A stretch of 64,000 bases of DNA from positions 62,001 through 126,000 of the forward strand of contig JADJHJ010000011.1 of the NCBI GenBank assembly GCA_016707605.1. Direction: 5' to 3'. Shown here one piece after another: positions 44,376-53,425 of this stretch (its first letter is position 1; every line of letters begins with the position of its first letter). This DNA comes from Candidatus Promineofilum glycogenicum. Its GTDB lineage: Bacteria > Chloroflexota > Anaerolineae > Promineifilales > Promineifilaceae. The translations under genes and the position numbers were made by a program. The notes below the pieces were generated by a model. The model searched no databases. It was not told the DNA's origin and saw nothing but the letters and a program-made list of their open reading frames with translations.

Positions 44376-45321
44376 GAGGGAGAAATCCCAGCCGCGCCCA
44401 CACCGGGAAGTGGTCGCTGGCGCGCACCTTACCCAGCACGCCCGCGTCCAACACGGCGAAGCCGCGGGTGAAGAGGTGGTCGGCGGCCGAGGGGCGCAGC
44501 CCGAAGCGCGTCAGCGTCGGCCCCAGCCCCGGCGTGGCGTGGTCAAGATCGCCGCCGGCGTACTGTTCGGCTAGCGTCGCCACACCCTCGCCCGTGACCA
44601 CGTTGAAGTCGCCGCCGATGATGACCGCCGCCGCGTCGTCGGGCACGTCGGCCAGCACGGCGGCCATCTGCTCTGTCCGCAACGCCAGCGGCGCGGTGGC
44701 GATCTCGATGTGGGTCGAGTAGAGCACCACGTCCGCGTGGCCCACGTCCGCGTGGCCCACGTCCGCCCCGCCGACGCGCGCCGTGGCCCGTGTCGCCGTG
44801 CGCTGCTGGCCGCTCAACGGGTGCAGGCCGGGCAGGATGATCTTGCGCGCGTCGCTGAGCGGCCAGCGCGACAGAATGGCGTTGCCGAAGTCATCGCCGT
44901 CCTCGGCCACCGACGCCGGGGCATAGACGTAGTCATAGCCCAATGTCTGCGCTATCTCAACCACACCCGCCTCGTCCATCTCTTGCAGGAGAATGAAGTC
45001 GGCCGCCGGCAGCGGTTCAACCGCCTGGAACGCGGCGATGGTCTGGCTGATGGCCTCGCCGTAGCGCAGGTTATAGGTGACGACGAGAAGCTCGTCGGTT
45101 GGCGGGGGCGCGGCGGGGGCAAAGCGGCCGGTGGCTAACGGGCCGGTGGAGTCGGTGTAGTTCGTCGCTGCCGGTTGGCCAACGCGCATAGCCAGCAGGG
45201 GCAGTGAGGATGTTGGCGGGGCCAGCACAAAAGCGGCCACGGCTGCGGCGACCAGCCCGGCCAGCAGCAGCAGCAGGCCGGCGACGCGGCGACAGGTGAA
45301 AGGTGAGCGGCGCGTGGGCAT
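44353..45321 (-). CDS. Endonuclease/exonuclease/phosphatase family protein, membrane-anchored
   Basis: A 322-residue protein from the ATG at 45321 (MPTRRSPFTCRRVAG). The N-terminal anchor is GLLLLLAGLVAAAVAAFVLA. The catalytic core follows the DNase I / sphingomyelinase pattern: VVTYNLRYGE, ILLQEMDEAG (metal Glu), YSTHIEIAT, IIGGDFNVVTG and ASDHFPVWARL. Substrates of such outer proteins may be DNA, lipids or phosphoesters. A 15-nt tandem repeat encodes VGHADVGHADV at about residues 205-215, next to the active-site STH motif. Its start region is followed upstream by a GNAT gene on the same strand. Confidence 0.88.
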   Translation of the reverse strand: MPTRRSPFTCRRVAGLLLLLAGLVAAAVAAFVLAPPTSSLPLLAMRVGQPAATNYTDSTGPLATGRFAPAAPPPTDELLVVTYNLRYGEAISQTIAAFQAVEPLPAADFILLQEMDEAGVVEIAQTLGYDYVYAPASVAEDGDDFGNAILSRWPLSDARKIILPGLHPLSGQQRTATRATARVGGADVGHADVGHADVVLYSTHIEIATAPLALRTEQMAAVLADVPDDAAAVIIGGDFNVVTGEGVATLAEQYAGGDLDHATPGLGPTLTRFGLRPSAADHLFTRGFAVLDAGVLGKVRASDHFPVWARLGFLPLTVPSCP

Positions 45322-45402
45322 TGGGTTCAATGAGTGCACTGTTGCTCCGGTGAGGTTGCGACCGCGATCACCGCCACTGTAGCACACTCCCACCCCCGCC
45401 GC

Positions 45403-45897
45403 CTACGCCCCGTGGCCGCCTCTCATCGTCTTCTGGAAAAACACGTCTTCGGCCGTCTCGCGGACGACGCGGAAGCCGGCCTTTTCGTAGAACGCCCGCG
45501 TGCGACCGTTCCACGGCGGCGTCTCCAGCCGCCAGGTGCGGGCCTCGGGGTAGGCATCCAGCAGCGCCGCCATCGCCCGCAGGCCGAGGCCCTGTCGATG
45601 GTAGTCGGGATCGAGGTAGAGGCGGGCCAGATAGTACCGGCCGCGCGGATAGGTGAAGACGATGGCCCCGCCAATCAGCCGCCCATTGAGCAGCAGCTTC
45701 CAGTAGGCCGAGGCCTGGGTCATCATTTGGCGCTGCCAGTCGGCCGAGTCATAGCCCGGCGGCCCGCCCGGCCCGCTCCCGCCGACGGCGGCGTCGCTGT
45801 CGAAGGCGCGGCGCGAGATGCCGGCCAGCGCCGCGTCGTCGTCCGCCCGAGCCGGCTCAAGCGTGAGGTTCAGATCAATCGTCGCCGTCATGAGCAT
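45403..45897 (-). CDS. GNAT family acetyltransferase
   Basis: A 164-residue single GNAT domain: LEPARADDDAALAGISRRAF, LIGGAIVFTYPRGRYYLARL, YLDPDYHRQGLGLRAMAALL with the acetyl-CoA motif HRQGLG, and TRAFYEKAGFRVVRETAEDV. The substrate is unknown. It overlaps the 3' end of the CorA gene by 23 nt and is downstream of it, so the two are probably co-transcribed. Confidence 0.88.
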   Translation of the reverse strand: MLMTATIDLNLTLEPARADDDAALAGISRRAFDSDAAVGGSGPGGPPGYDSADWQRQMMTQASAYWKLLLNGRLIGGAIVFTYPRGRYYLARLYLDPDYHRQGLGLRAMAALLDAYPEARTWRLETPPWNGRTRAFYEKAGFRVVRETAEDVFFQKTMRGGHGA

Positions 45898-46882
45898 TGG
45901 GTGTGCTGGTCAACCCCTTGTCCTCTCGCCGGGCGCGAACGTGGAACGACAGCCAGCCCTGCCGCCGGAACCACCAGGCCACGACCGCGGCGATGGCCGC
46001 CGACAGCGCCAGGACAAAGGCGAACATCTGCGGATTCGACTCCCCCGGCAGCGGCACGTTCATGCCGTAGACGGTGGTGATCAGCGCCGGGATGGTCAGC
46101 ACAATCGTGATCGCCGCCAGGAACTTCATGACCACGTTCAGGTTGTTGGAGATGAGCGAGGCGAAGGCGTCGGTCATCTCGCCCAGCACGGCCTGCATCG
46201 TCGCCGCCATGTGGAACGCCTGCCGGTATTCGATCTGCACGTCCCGCAGCAGTTGGCGGTCGTCGTCACTCCAGTCGAAGTGCGGCCGTTCCTGCAAGTG
46301 GCGCACCATCGCGTCGTTCCACTCCAGGCCGGTCTTCATGTAGATGAGGCTCTTCTCGTAGCGCAGCAGCTCCAGCATCTCGCTGTTCTCAATCGAGTCA
46401 ACCAGGCGATCCTCCACGTCATCCATGCGCCGGTCGAGTTCCTCCAGATAGTGCAGGAACCAGTGGCCGACGACGCCCAGGATGGCCAGGATCATCCTGT
46501 TGGCCCGCCGCGTGTGTAGTTCCGCTTCGTCGTAGTCGTAGTTCAGGTCGTGGACGAAATCGACGGGGTGGCGCGAGATGGTAATGAAGTGTTCTGCGCC
46601 AGAGATCATCGCCAGGGGGACGGTGCGGTAGGGGGCGCGCTCGCTCTCGCCGAAGTCGTAGGGGGCGCGAACGATGATCAGGTGGAAGTCACGCTGCGTG
46701 TCGGTGCGGGCTACTTCGCGCGGATCGAGCGCCGCGGCCAGGAAGGTGCGCGGCACGCCCAACTCCGCGTGCAACCGCTCGATTTCCTCTTCGCCTGGCT
46801 CTTCCACGTGAATCCACGACCCCGGCGGAAAGCCGTCGGTCGCCTGTAGCCCGTCGTCGCCGTCGCGGTAGACACTGATCAT
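45875..46882 (-). CDS. CorA family divalent metal channel (copy 1)
   Basis: A 335-residue protein. A long cytoplasmic N-terminal domain (GSWIHVEEPGEEEIERLHAE, DREVART-type segment, helical stretch to DAFASLISNNLNVVMKFLAA) leads to two C-terminal membrane helices with the selectivity motif YGMNVP between them. CorA channels take up Mg2+ (or Co2+/Ni2+) as pentamers. A ribosome site GAGGTGG precedes the ATG at 46882, and a -10 TATACT lies on the minus strand at 46902-46907. A second copy is at 49463-50395, flanking MeaB. Confidence 0.93.
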   Translation of the reverse strand: MISVYRDGDDGLQATDGFPPGSWIHVEEPGEEEIERLHAELGVPRTFLAAALDPREVARTDTQRDFHLIIVRAPYDFGESERAPYRTVPLAMISGAEHFITISRHPVDFVHDLNYDYDEAELHTRRANRMILAILGVVGHWFLHYLEELDRRMDDVEDRLVDSIENSEMLELLRYEKSLIYMKTGLEWNDAMVRHLQERPHFDWSDDDRQLLRDVQIEYRQAFHMAATMQAVLGEMTDAFASLISNNLNVVMKFLAAITIVLTIPALITTVYGMNVPLPGESNPQMFAFVLALSAAIAAVVAWWFRRQGWLSFHVRARREDKGLTSTPNAHDGDD

Positions 46883-46901
46883 CGTTCCACCTCAACCGGT
46901 C

Positions 46902-46969
46902 AGTATAGCATTGTCGCCGGCGTAGCGCGATTTGGGAGAATCGCGCTACGGGGCGGATTGGCTTATAAT
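46902..46969. promoter_or_regulatory. Divergent promoters around a perfect 12-bp hairpin
   Basis: The minus-strand -10 TATACT (forward 46902-46907) serves corA and the plus-strand -10 TATAAT (46964-46969) serves the next gene. Between them CGTAGCGCGATT (46921-46932) and its exact complement (46939-46950) form a hairpin with a 6-nt loop. It could be an operator acting on both promoters. No clear -35 boxes were found. Confidence 0.5.
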
Positions 46970-47014
46970 GCCCCAGTCGAACGGTGGGCAGGAATCACCC
47001 TGCCCGACGCCAAA

Positions 47015-48163
47015 GTGAGGTCTACCCTGACAACCTACCTGACCGACACCGACCACCGCGCCGTCATTGACCTGATCTGGTCGCAACTGCCGGAAAAGCA
47101 GAACCGCCACTCCTCCTCGTGGTGGTTCTTCCTGCTGTGCCCCGAAGGGCCGGAGGGCTATGGCCCGCGCCAACTGATGTTCACCGTCGCCGCCCGCGCC
47201 GGCCGCCGCATCCGCATCAACGACATCTGGCTGCCCGGCCTCGACCGCGCCCGCCCCGTGGCCGACGGCCGCGATAACTTCGATGCCATGTGCGTCGGCT
47301 GGTACTGCGACGGGCAGACCATTCACGACGATTTCATCAGAATGGCCGCCCCGGCGGAGATGGACGCCACGGCCGGCTTCCTGCGCTGCGAAAACGAGCA
47401 CGGCCACGGCATCACCTTCCGCCGCTCGACGACGCGCGACGTGGGGCTGTCGGCCACCGTCTGCGCGCCCGGCGGCGCGGCCGAGTTCGAGACGTGGGGC
47501 GCGCTCGATTCGCCCACCGCCTCGCCGACCGTCTCCATGAACATCGACACCCCCTTCGGCGGCACGCACTACATCGGCTGGCGGCGGCTCAACTTTCGCG
47601 GTCGCTTCCGCCTGCCCACGGGCGAGGAGACGCTGCAAGGCACGGGCTTCTTCCAGCGCGTCTGCCTCAACGTGCCCCTCTTCCCCTGGAAGTGGGTCTG
47701 GGCCATCTTCCCCGACCAGAGCATCTTTACTGCCTATCTGCCCTACGTGGGGCTGAATCTCTTCCGCAAGGGGTATCGCTTCTTCCGCAGCGAACGGCTG
47801 GAAGGGGCGACGCTGGCCATCAAGCCCTCGGCGCAGTGGATTCCGCCGGGCGGCGCGCCCATCCCATTCGATAGCGTCAGCGCCACGCCGCGCCTCGGCC
47901 GCGGCCCCTACCCGCAATTCGACGTGGAGGCCACCAGCGCGTCGGGCAACCGCATCCGCTTCACCGCCGCGACCTATGGCCTGTCACGCTTCTACATCGA
48001 CCGCCCGGCCGTGGGCGGCCTGCTGGAGACGCACTGGAACTACAACGAGTTCATGTTCCGCCTCGATGACCTGAGCGGCCAGATCGCCGGCCGCCCCCTC
48101 AGCCGCGAGACGACGGGGCAGGCGTATGGCAGCTTTGAGTACACCTATGGATTGGGACTATAG
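47015..48163 (+). CDS. Unknown protein, possibly CrtC/lipocalin-like beta-barrel
   Basis: From the GTG at 47015 the protein has 382 residues; the frame is open further upstream across the -10 box, where nothing supports coding. It contains SSWWFFLLCPEGPEGYGPRQ, FDAMCVGWYCDGQTIHDDFI, GGTHYIGWRRLNFRGRFRLP, VPLFPWKWVWAIFPDQSIFT and LLETHWNYNEFMFRLDD. Many aromatic residues in alternating strands suggest a two-barrel fold like the carotenoid hydratase CrtC / AttH group, but no motif is decisive. No signal peptide was seen. Neighbours are CorA and MeaB genes. The stop is followed within 20 nt by a GCAAAGG repeat. Confidence 0.6.
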   Translation: MRSTLTTYLTDTDHRAVIDLIWSQLPEKQNRHSSSWWFFLLCPEGPEGYGPRQLMFTVAARAGRRIRINDIWLPGLDRARPVADGRDNFDAMCVGWYCDGQTIHDDFIRMAAPAEMDATAGFLRCENEHGHGITFRRSTTRDVGLSATVCAPGGAAEFETWGALDSPTASPTVSMNIDTPFGGTHYIGWRRLNFRGRFRLPTGEETLQGTGFFQRVCLNVPLFPWKWVWAIFPDQSIFTAYLPYVGLNLFRKGYRFFRSERLEGATLAIKPSAQWIPPGGAPIPFDSVSATPRLGRGPYPQFDVEATSASGNRIRFTAATYGLSRFYIDRPAVGGLLETHWNYNEFMFRLDDLSGQIAGRPLSRETTGQAYGSFEYTYGLGL

Positions 48164-48175
48164 GTATGAGTGAAG

Positions 48176-48245
48176 TGAGCTCACGCAAAGGCGCAAAGGG
48201 GGCCAAGAACGCTAAGAAGAGTTGCGCCCTTGCGTGAGCTTCATC
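48176..48245. repeat. GAGCTCACGCAAAGGCGCAAAGG hairpin
   Basis: GAGCTCACGCAAAGGCGCAA and GGGGGCCAAGAACGCTAAG on the left, GAGTTGCGCCCTTGCGTGAGC on the right. Same family as 2706-2888 and 5350-5485. It separates the unknown gene from meaB. Confidence 0.9.
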
Positions 48246-48263
48246 TTCATATAACCATAAACG

Positions 48264-49400
48264 ATGTCTGATAGCACAACGCGCAAACCCGACTGGACGC
48301 CCGACGACGCCGGCGACGCCTTCACCACACGCATCGTGGCCGGCGTTGGCGGCGGGCACGACGGCCTGAGCGCCGCTGCGCCGCCGGCGGGCGCGGCCAG
48401 CGGCACAGCCCGTCGCCCGCTGTCGGTCGATGGCTACGTGAATGGTGTGCTGGCCGGCGACCGGGCCGTGCTGGCCCGGGCCATCACGCTGATCGAGAGC
48501 AACGCCCCGGCCCACTTCGAGCAGGCCCAGGAGGTACTGCGCCGCCTGCTGCCCCACAGCGGCCAGGCTCTGCGCGTCGGCATCACCGGCGTGCCCGGCG
48601 CGGGCAAGAGCACACTCATCGAGGCCCTCGGTCTGGAACTGGTCGGCGGCGGCCACCCAATCGCCGTGCTGGCCGTCGATCCCACCAGCAGCCTGACCCG
48701 CGGCAGCATCCTGGGCGACAAGACGCGCATGGAGCGCCTCAGCCGCGAGCAGGCCGCCTTCATCCGCCCTTCGCCCACCGGCGGCGTGCTGGGCGGCGTG
48801 GCCCGCAAGACGCGCGAGTCGATGCTCGTCTGCGAGGCAGCCGGCTTCGACGTGATCCTGGTCGAGACGGTCGGCACCGGCCAGAGCGAAGTCACCGTCC
48901 GCTCGATGGTCGACTTCTTCCTGCTGGTGCTCATCCCCGGCGGCGGCGACGAGCTTCAGGGGATCAAGAAGGGCGTGGTGGAATTGGCCGACGCCATCGC
49001 CATCAACAAGGCCGATGGCGAGAACAAGACGCGGGCGGAGGCGGCGCGGGGGGAGTACAACCGCGCCCTGCACTACCTGACCCCGGCCACGGCCGGCTGG
49101 CACACGCGGGCCTACACCTGCTCGGCCGAGACGGGCGCGGGCGTGGGCCATCTGTGGGAGGTCATCGGCCGCTTCCGCGAGCACACCACCGCCACCGGGG
49201 CGTTCGCCGCCCGCCGCCGCGAGCAGGCCCGCGAGTGGCTGCGCACGCTCATCGACGAGCAGTTGCGCGCCGCCTTCTACGACATGCCCGCCGTCCGCGC
49301 TGCGCTGCCGGGCATCGAGGCGGCCGTCATGGCCGGCGAACTCCCGGCCACGGCCGCCGCGCGCGAGCTGCTGCGGCTGCTGCCTCCGGCCAGGGATTAG
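48264..49400 (+). CDS. meaB: Methylmalonyl-CoA mutase-associated GTPase MeaB
   Basis: A 378-residue G3E GTPase: LRVGITGVPGAGKSTLIEAL (Walker A), VLAVDPTSSLTRGSILGDKT (switch I with Asp), ILVETVGTGQSEVTVRSMVD (switch II) and AIAINKADGENK (base recognition). MeaB gates loading and repair of adenosylcobalamin in methylmalonyl-CoA mutase, so it fits with mutA/mutB 6-8 kb upstream. The N-terminal ~45 residues (PDDAGDAFTTRIVAGVGGGH and after) are longer than usual. AT-rich sequence and a possible -10 (TATAAC) precede the ATG. The stop codon TAG lies in the AGGGATTAGGGG repeat. Confidence 0.95.
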   Translation: MSDSTTRKPDWTPDDAGDAFTTRIVAGVGGGHDGLSAAAPPAGAASGTARRPLSVDGYVNGVLAGDRAVLARAITLIESNAPAHFEQAQEVLRRLLPHSGQALRVGITGVPGAGKSTLIEALGLELVGGGHPIAVLAVDPTSSLTRGSILGDKTRMERLSREQAAFIRPSPTGGVLGGVARKTRESMLVCEAAGFDVILVETVGTGQSEVTVRSMVDFFLLVLIPGGGDELQGIKKGVVELADAIAINKADGENKTRAEAARGEYNRALHYLTPATAGWHTRAYTCSAETGAGVGHLWEVIGRFREHTTATGAFAARRREQAREWLRTLIDEQLRAAFYDMPAVRAALPGIEAAVMAGELPATAAARELLRLLPPARD

Positions 49401-49468
49401 GGGTTAGGGATTAGGGAAGAGCGCTCTTCCCTAATCCCTAATCCCTAACCCCTAATCCCTAATTACAG
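49393..49468. repeat. Stop-to-stop hairpin of GGATTAGGG words
   Basis: GGGATTAGGGGTTAGGGATT, AGGGAAGAGCGCTCTTCCCT, then CCCTAATCCCTAACCCCTAA and TCCCTAATTA. The arms are almost perfectly complementary. It contains the meaB stop (TAG at 49398-49400) and the convergent corA stop (TAA on the minus strand at 49463-49465). Confidence 0.95.
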
Positions 49469-50395
49469 CCAATCTCGCCGCCAGAAGGTCCACAGCATCA
49501 CCGCGGCCACCAGCAAGGCCGCGCCCATGACGATGACGAAGGCGTAGGGGCTGCCCTGCAACGGCAGGTCGATGTTCATGCCGTAGATGCTGGCCACCAG
49601 CGTCGGCACGCTGACCAGGATCGTGGCCGAGGCCAGGAACTTCATGACCACGTTGAGGTTGTTGGAGATGATGCTGGCGAAGGCGTCCATGTCCTGACCC
49701 AGGATGTTCTCCGAGATTTGCGTCATCTCCAGCGCCTGGCTGTTCTCGATCAGCACGTCCTCCAGCAGCTCCTCGTCCTCCTCGGAGCGCGAGAAGAGCT
49801 GGCTCTTTTGCAACCGCTGCATGACCAGTTGGTTGGACTTCAGACCGGTCGTGAAATAGACCAGGCAGTTCTGATAGCGCAGCAGTTGCAGCACCTCCTC
49901 GTTGCGCAGCGAGCGCTGCAACCGCTCCTCCACCGTGGCGATGGCCGCGTCGATGTGGCGCAGGTAGGCCAGGTACTTCTGCGCCGTCACCAGCAGGATG
50001 TGGAGGATGAGCCGCACGTGCTTGACCGTCGAAAGCCCCTTGATACGGTAGCCGAGCAAGTCCTCGGCGATGCCGGTGTGGTACTTGCAGACCGTCACCA
50101 GGTAGCCGTTGGTCAGGATGATGCCGAGGGGCACGGTGCCGTAGGGCAGGTCTTCATCCTGGCCGAAGAAGTAGGGCACGCGCAGGATGATGAGCGTCAC
50201 GCCGTCCTCGCGGTCAGTGCGCGCCCGTTCGTCCTCGTCCAGCGCGGCGATGACGAAGTCCTCGGGGATGTCGATGACCGTCAGCAGTTGCTCGACCTCG
50301 GCCCGCGTCGGGTCGATCAGGTGAATCCACGTCCCCGGCGCGACCTCGTCGACTTGATCCAGGCCCAAGTCGGTCTTTTTGTAGACTGTGATCAT
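49463..50395 (-). CDS. CorA family divalent metal channel (copy 2)
   Basis: A 310-residue protein from the ATG at 50395, chosen because GGAGG lies directly upstream. The N-terminal domain reads GTWIHLIDPTRAEVEQLLTV and DEDERARTDREDGVTLIILR. The long helix region contains SLRNEEVLQLLRYQNCLVYF and DAFASIISNNLNVVMKFLAS. Two membrane helices flank the motif YGMNIDL. It shares many positions with copy 1 (SNNLNVVMKFLA), so they are paralogues, but copy 1 has an extra basic tail. It has its own promoter and a leader of about 140 nt (50396-50540). Confidence 0.93.
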   Translation of the reverse strand: MITVYKKTDLGLDQVDEVAPGTWIHLIDPTRAEVEQLLTVIDIPEDFVIAALDEDERARTDREDGVTLIILRVPYFFGQDEDLPYGTVPLGIILTNGYLVTVCKYHTGIAEDLLGYRIKGLSTVKHVRLILHILLVTAQKYLAYLRHIDAAIATVEERLQRSLRNEEVLQLLRYQNCLVYFTTGLKSNQLVMQRLQKSQLFSRSEEDEELLEDVLIENSQALEMTQISENILGQDMDAFASIISNNLNVVMKFLASATILVSVPTLVASIYGMNIDLPLQGSPYAFVIVMGAALLVAAVMLWTFWRRDWL

Positions 50396-50569
50396 CGCTT
50401 TCCTCCGGTGAATGATTTGGCTGCTAGAGAAAGCTGTCAACGTCTAATCCGCGGCGCAGGCGAGGCGGCCGACGGCGGACAGAGCCAGGGGGCGGATTGG
50501 AGGCAGGGAAACGGCGACGCGCGCGGCTGAATCCCGTCGGAGTATAAGCCCGCGCCGGTGGTTGGGCAA
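50396..50569 (-). promoter_or_regulatory. Promoter and structured 5' leader of corA copy 2
   Basis: Minus-strand -35 TTGCCC (forward 50564-50569), a 17-nt spacer and -10 TATACT (forward 50541-50546) form a good sigma-70 promoter. The transcript would have about 140 untranslated nucleotides. Within it CCGACGG (forward 50534-50540) can pair with CCGTCGG (forward 50469-50475), and AATCCGC (forward 50492-50498) with GCGGATT (forward 50446-50452). This suggests a folded leader. It does not show the conserved core of the M-box Mg2+ riboswitch. Confidence 0.5.
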
Positions 50570-50581
50570 GCGCCGCAGAGC

Positions 50582-50668
50582 TTTTCAGCAGTCAAAAGTG
50601 CGGAGTCCGCATCCTCAGATGCGGACGGGCACGGGGCGGCGCATCTGAGGATGCGCACTCCACGGAGC
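50582..50668. repeat. Hairpins of the GGAGTCCGCATCCTCAGATGCGGAC family
   Basis: AGTGCGGAGTCCGCATCCTC-AGATGCGGAC is a self-complementary arm, followed by GCGCATCTGAGGATGCGCAC and TCCACGG. Copies are at 51415-51443 (inside the next gene, encoding ASEDADSA) and at 62622-62690. Confidence 0.88.
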
Positions 50669-50719
50669 CATGTCCCTGCACGTTGCCGGGTGGAAGCGGA
50701 CGACTATACTTAACCACCG

Positions 50720-53354
50720 ATGGTTGCTCGACACGCCGCGTCGCCCGCCCGCCTGCGTCGCCCGACCCCTCTGTGGCTCCTCTCCCCCGTCCTGCTCCTG
50801 CTCACTCTGTGGACGTGGACGGAGGCGGCCGCCGTCACTCTCCACGTGACCGGCGACCGCTGCACGGCCGTCCTCTACGGCCGCAGCAGTACCATCGACT
50901 GCCGCGGTCTGGCCGGCGGCCATCTCATCACGACGCTCGTCGCCGCGACTGACACAACGGCCAATCCGCTGGCCCGCTTCGTGCCGCCGCCCCGCTGGAG
51001 TGACCTGACCTTCACTGACGACGGGGCGGCCACGGCGGCCGACCCGCTGCCGGCCGCCTTCGACGTTAGCGCCACCCTGCGCCGCCCGCGGCAGCCGGCC
51101 GGCCTCGTCCTGCTGCGCCCCGACGGCCACACCGGCTACGCCTTCATCCTCGACGCCGCCAACCGCCGCGGCGCGTGGTGGGTGTGGGCCGATGAGCCGA
51201 CCACGCCCCTGCGCGGCGTCCCGCTCGACCGCCCTTTCATCGAACAGGCCAAGCCGTTCCTGCGCCAACTGCTCACCGGCTGGCCGGCCGCGGCGATTCT
51301 GGCGGCCCTCGCTGCTCTGTCGGCCGCCCTTCCGCGCCGCCCGCGCCCCACCCAAGCCACCAACAACCCACAACCAACGACGAACAACCGCCACTCGCCG
51401 CCCGCCACCCGCCCCGCATCTGAGGATGCGGACTCCGCGCTGGCTATCCGCCACCCGCCACTCGCCACCCGCCACTCGCCTTTCTTCACTCGTCATTCGT
51501 CACTCGTCGCTCGTCACTCTTTCCTGGTTCCTCTCCTCCTCCTCACCTTCGCCCTCACCCTCCACGTCGCCGTCAACGTGCTGGAGCGCATCCCCCACGT
51601 GCAGGACTCGGTGACCTACCACTTCCAGGCGCAGACGCTGGCCCGCGGCGCCCTGACCGCCCCCGCCCCGCCCCTGGCCGCGGCCGACGCCACGGCCCAC
51701 TTCGAGCAGGAGTTCCTGCTGGTGCGCGACGGCCGCTGGTTCGGCAAGTACCCGCCCGGCTGGCCGGCCGTGCTGGCCCTGGGCGTCGCCGCCGGCGGGC
51801 CGTGGCTGGTCAATCCGTTGCTGGCGGTGGTGAGTGTCGCGTTACTCTATCAACTGGCGCGGAAGCGTGGGGGAGAAGGGGCGCAGGGGCACAGGGACGC
51901 AGGGGAGAAACCCACCCGCCACTCGCCACCCGCCACCCGCCCCACTGCCCCACTGAATACTGACCTACTGACCACTGTCTACTGCCTACTACCCCCTCTC
52001 CTACTAACCACCTCCCCCTTCTTCCTCTTCATGTCCGGCAGCTTCATGGCCCACCCGGCGGAGTTATTGTGGGCGGTGTTGTTCATGGTGGCCTGGAGTC
52101 GTGCTTTGGCCGGCGGGTTGCCAACCCGCGCTACATGGCGGTGGGCGGTGGCGGCCGGGCTGGCCCTGGGGGCGCTCTTCCTGACCCGACAGTTCACCGC
52201 CCTGACCATCGGCCTCGCTTTCGGTGCATCGCACTTTCTGAAGTGCGTTGCACCTTCTTTGAAGTCCGCAAGAAACGTGCGACGCACCGCGGAAGGTGCG
52301 ACGCACGGCGGCGAAGTTGCACCTTCTTTGAAGTCCGCAAGAAACGTGCGACGCACCGCGGAAGGTGCGACGCACGGCGGCGAAGTTGCACCTTCTTTGA
52401 AGTCCGCAACGAAACGTGCGTCGCACCGCGGAAGGTGCGACGCACGGCGGCGAATGGGGCGCGACGCACCGCCGAAGGTGCATCGCCCAGGCCGGGTTGG
52501 CTCTCCTGGCCGCTCTGCCACTCCTCCTCGCCTTGCCCCTGTACCAACTGGCTGTCGCCGGCGACGCCCGCACCGACCCGCGCCTGCTCTACTGGCCCTA
52601 CGACCGCGTTGGCTTCGGACCGGGCGTTGGTGAATCGCAAAACGTCTTCACCATGACCATGACCGACGGCGGCCCGGCCATCACCTGGTACACCGACCCG
52701 ACTCAGCCGCCGCGCGGCCACTCGCCCGCCCGCGGCCTCTACAACCTCGGCCGCAACCTCGACGCCCTACAGCGCGACCTCTTCGGCTGGCCGCCCTTCT
52801 TCACGCTGGCCTTCGTCTGGCTGGCGTTTCTGTTGCGGCGGCCGGCGGTGGGCGACTGGCTGCTGCTGCTGGTGGTGCTGGCCGTGGGCGGCGGCTACGT
52901 GGCCTACTGGGCGGCGGGCATCGCCTACGGGCCGCGCTACTTCTATGCCGCCCTGCCGGCGCTGGTCATTCTGACGGCGCGCGGGGTGGCGGCGTTGGCG
53001 GCGCGGGGCGGGTGGCGGGTGGCGGGTGGCGTGTTGCTGCTACTGGTCGGTTACAACCTCATCACTTTGCCCGGCCGTATGGACGATTACCGTGGCTACA
53101 ACTTCGTCAGCGGCGCGGGGCAGCGGGCGGTGGCGGCGGCGGTGGAGACGCCGGCCCTGGTTTTCGTGACCGCCAGCGAGACGGACTGGTGGGAGTATGG
53201 CGCGTTCTTCAGCGGCAACACGCCCTGGCTTGAAGGGCCGATCGTCTACGCCCGCGACCGGGGCGCGGCCGAGAACGCCCGCCTACGCGCCGCCTTCCCC
53301 GCTCGTCGGGGTTATCTTTGGACAGGGGAGAGGCTGTTGCCTATCGAAGAGTAA
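50720..53354 (+). CDS. Membrane glycosyltransferase-like protein with many repeat inserts and one frame change
   Basis: Starts MVARHAASPARLRRPTPLWL after a TATACT box 9 nt upstream. An N-terminal outer domain of about 170 residues is followed by GT-C-like membrane segments, with the loop HVQDSVTYHFQAQTLARG and the motif DGRWFGKYPPGWPAVLALGV, then further membrane segments to YGPRYFYAALPALVILTARG. At least five repeats are read in frame: RHSPPATR and TRHSSLVARHS words (51388-51535), an ASEDADSA segment (51415-51443), GEGAQGHRDAGE (about 51880-51910), a CTACTGACC-type segment (51941-51990) and a three-copy 69-nt array (52248-52455). The third array copy has one extra C, which causes the frame change; the remainder continues in the next frame to VGYNLITLPGRMDDYRGYNF. 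Probably a sugar transferase to lipid-linked acceptors. Confidence 0.7.
52225..52490. repeat. Three tandem 69-nt units of the GTGCGACGCAC family inside a gene
   Basis: Units start at 52248, 52317 and 52386: TTGCACCTTCTTTGAAGTCC, GCAAGAAACGTGCGACGCAC, CGCGGAAGGTGCGACGCACG, GCGGCGAAG. The first two are identical and encode 23 residues each (VAPSLKSARNVRRTAEGATH then GGE). The third has CAACGAAACG where the others have CAAGAAACG, a one-base insertion. Further partial arms flank the array (GGTGCATCGCACTTTC before it, GAATGGGGCGCGACGCACC after it). Confidence 0.95.
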
Positions 53355-53425
53355 GAGAAACATGGAGGGGCACGGAGATAGAGACCTATCTCCGTGCCCC
53401 TCCGCATTTCTCCGTGTTCCCCTTA
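53352..53425. repeat. Stop-to-stop hairpin GTAAGAGAAACATGGAGGGGCACGG
   Basis: GTAAGAGAAACATGGAGGGG and CACGGAGATAG on the left pair with CTATCTCCGTGCCCCTCCGC and CGTGTTCCCCTTAC on the right. The TAA in the left end is the stop of the plus-strand glycosyltransferase. The TTA in the right end is the stop of the convergent MFS gene. The hairpin therefore runs exactly from stop to stop. Confidence 0.92.

Noticed and set aside
50396..50540. M-box (Mg2+) or cobalamin riboswitch upstream of corA copy 2
   Set aside because: Neither the conserved M-box core nor a B12 box could be found; only generic pairings are visible.
52248..52455. CRISPR or protein repeat domain
   Set aside because: The 69-nt units are tandem without spacers and are copies of the intergenic GTGCGACGCAC family, so they are inserted repeats.
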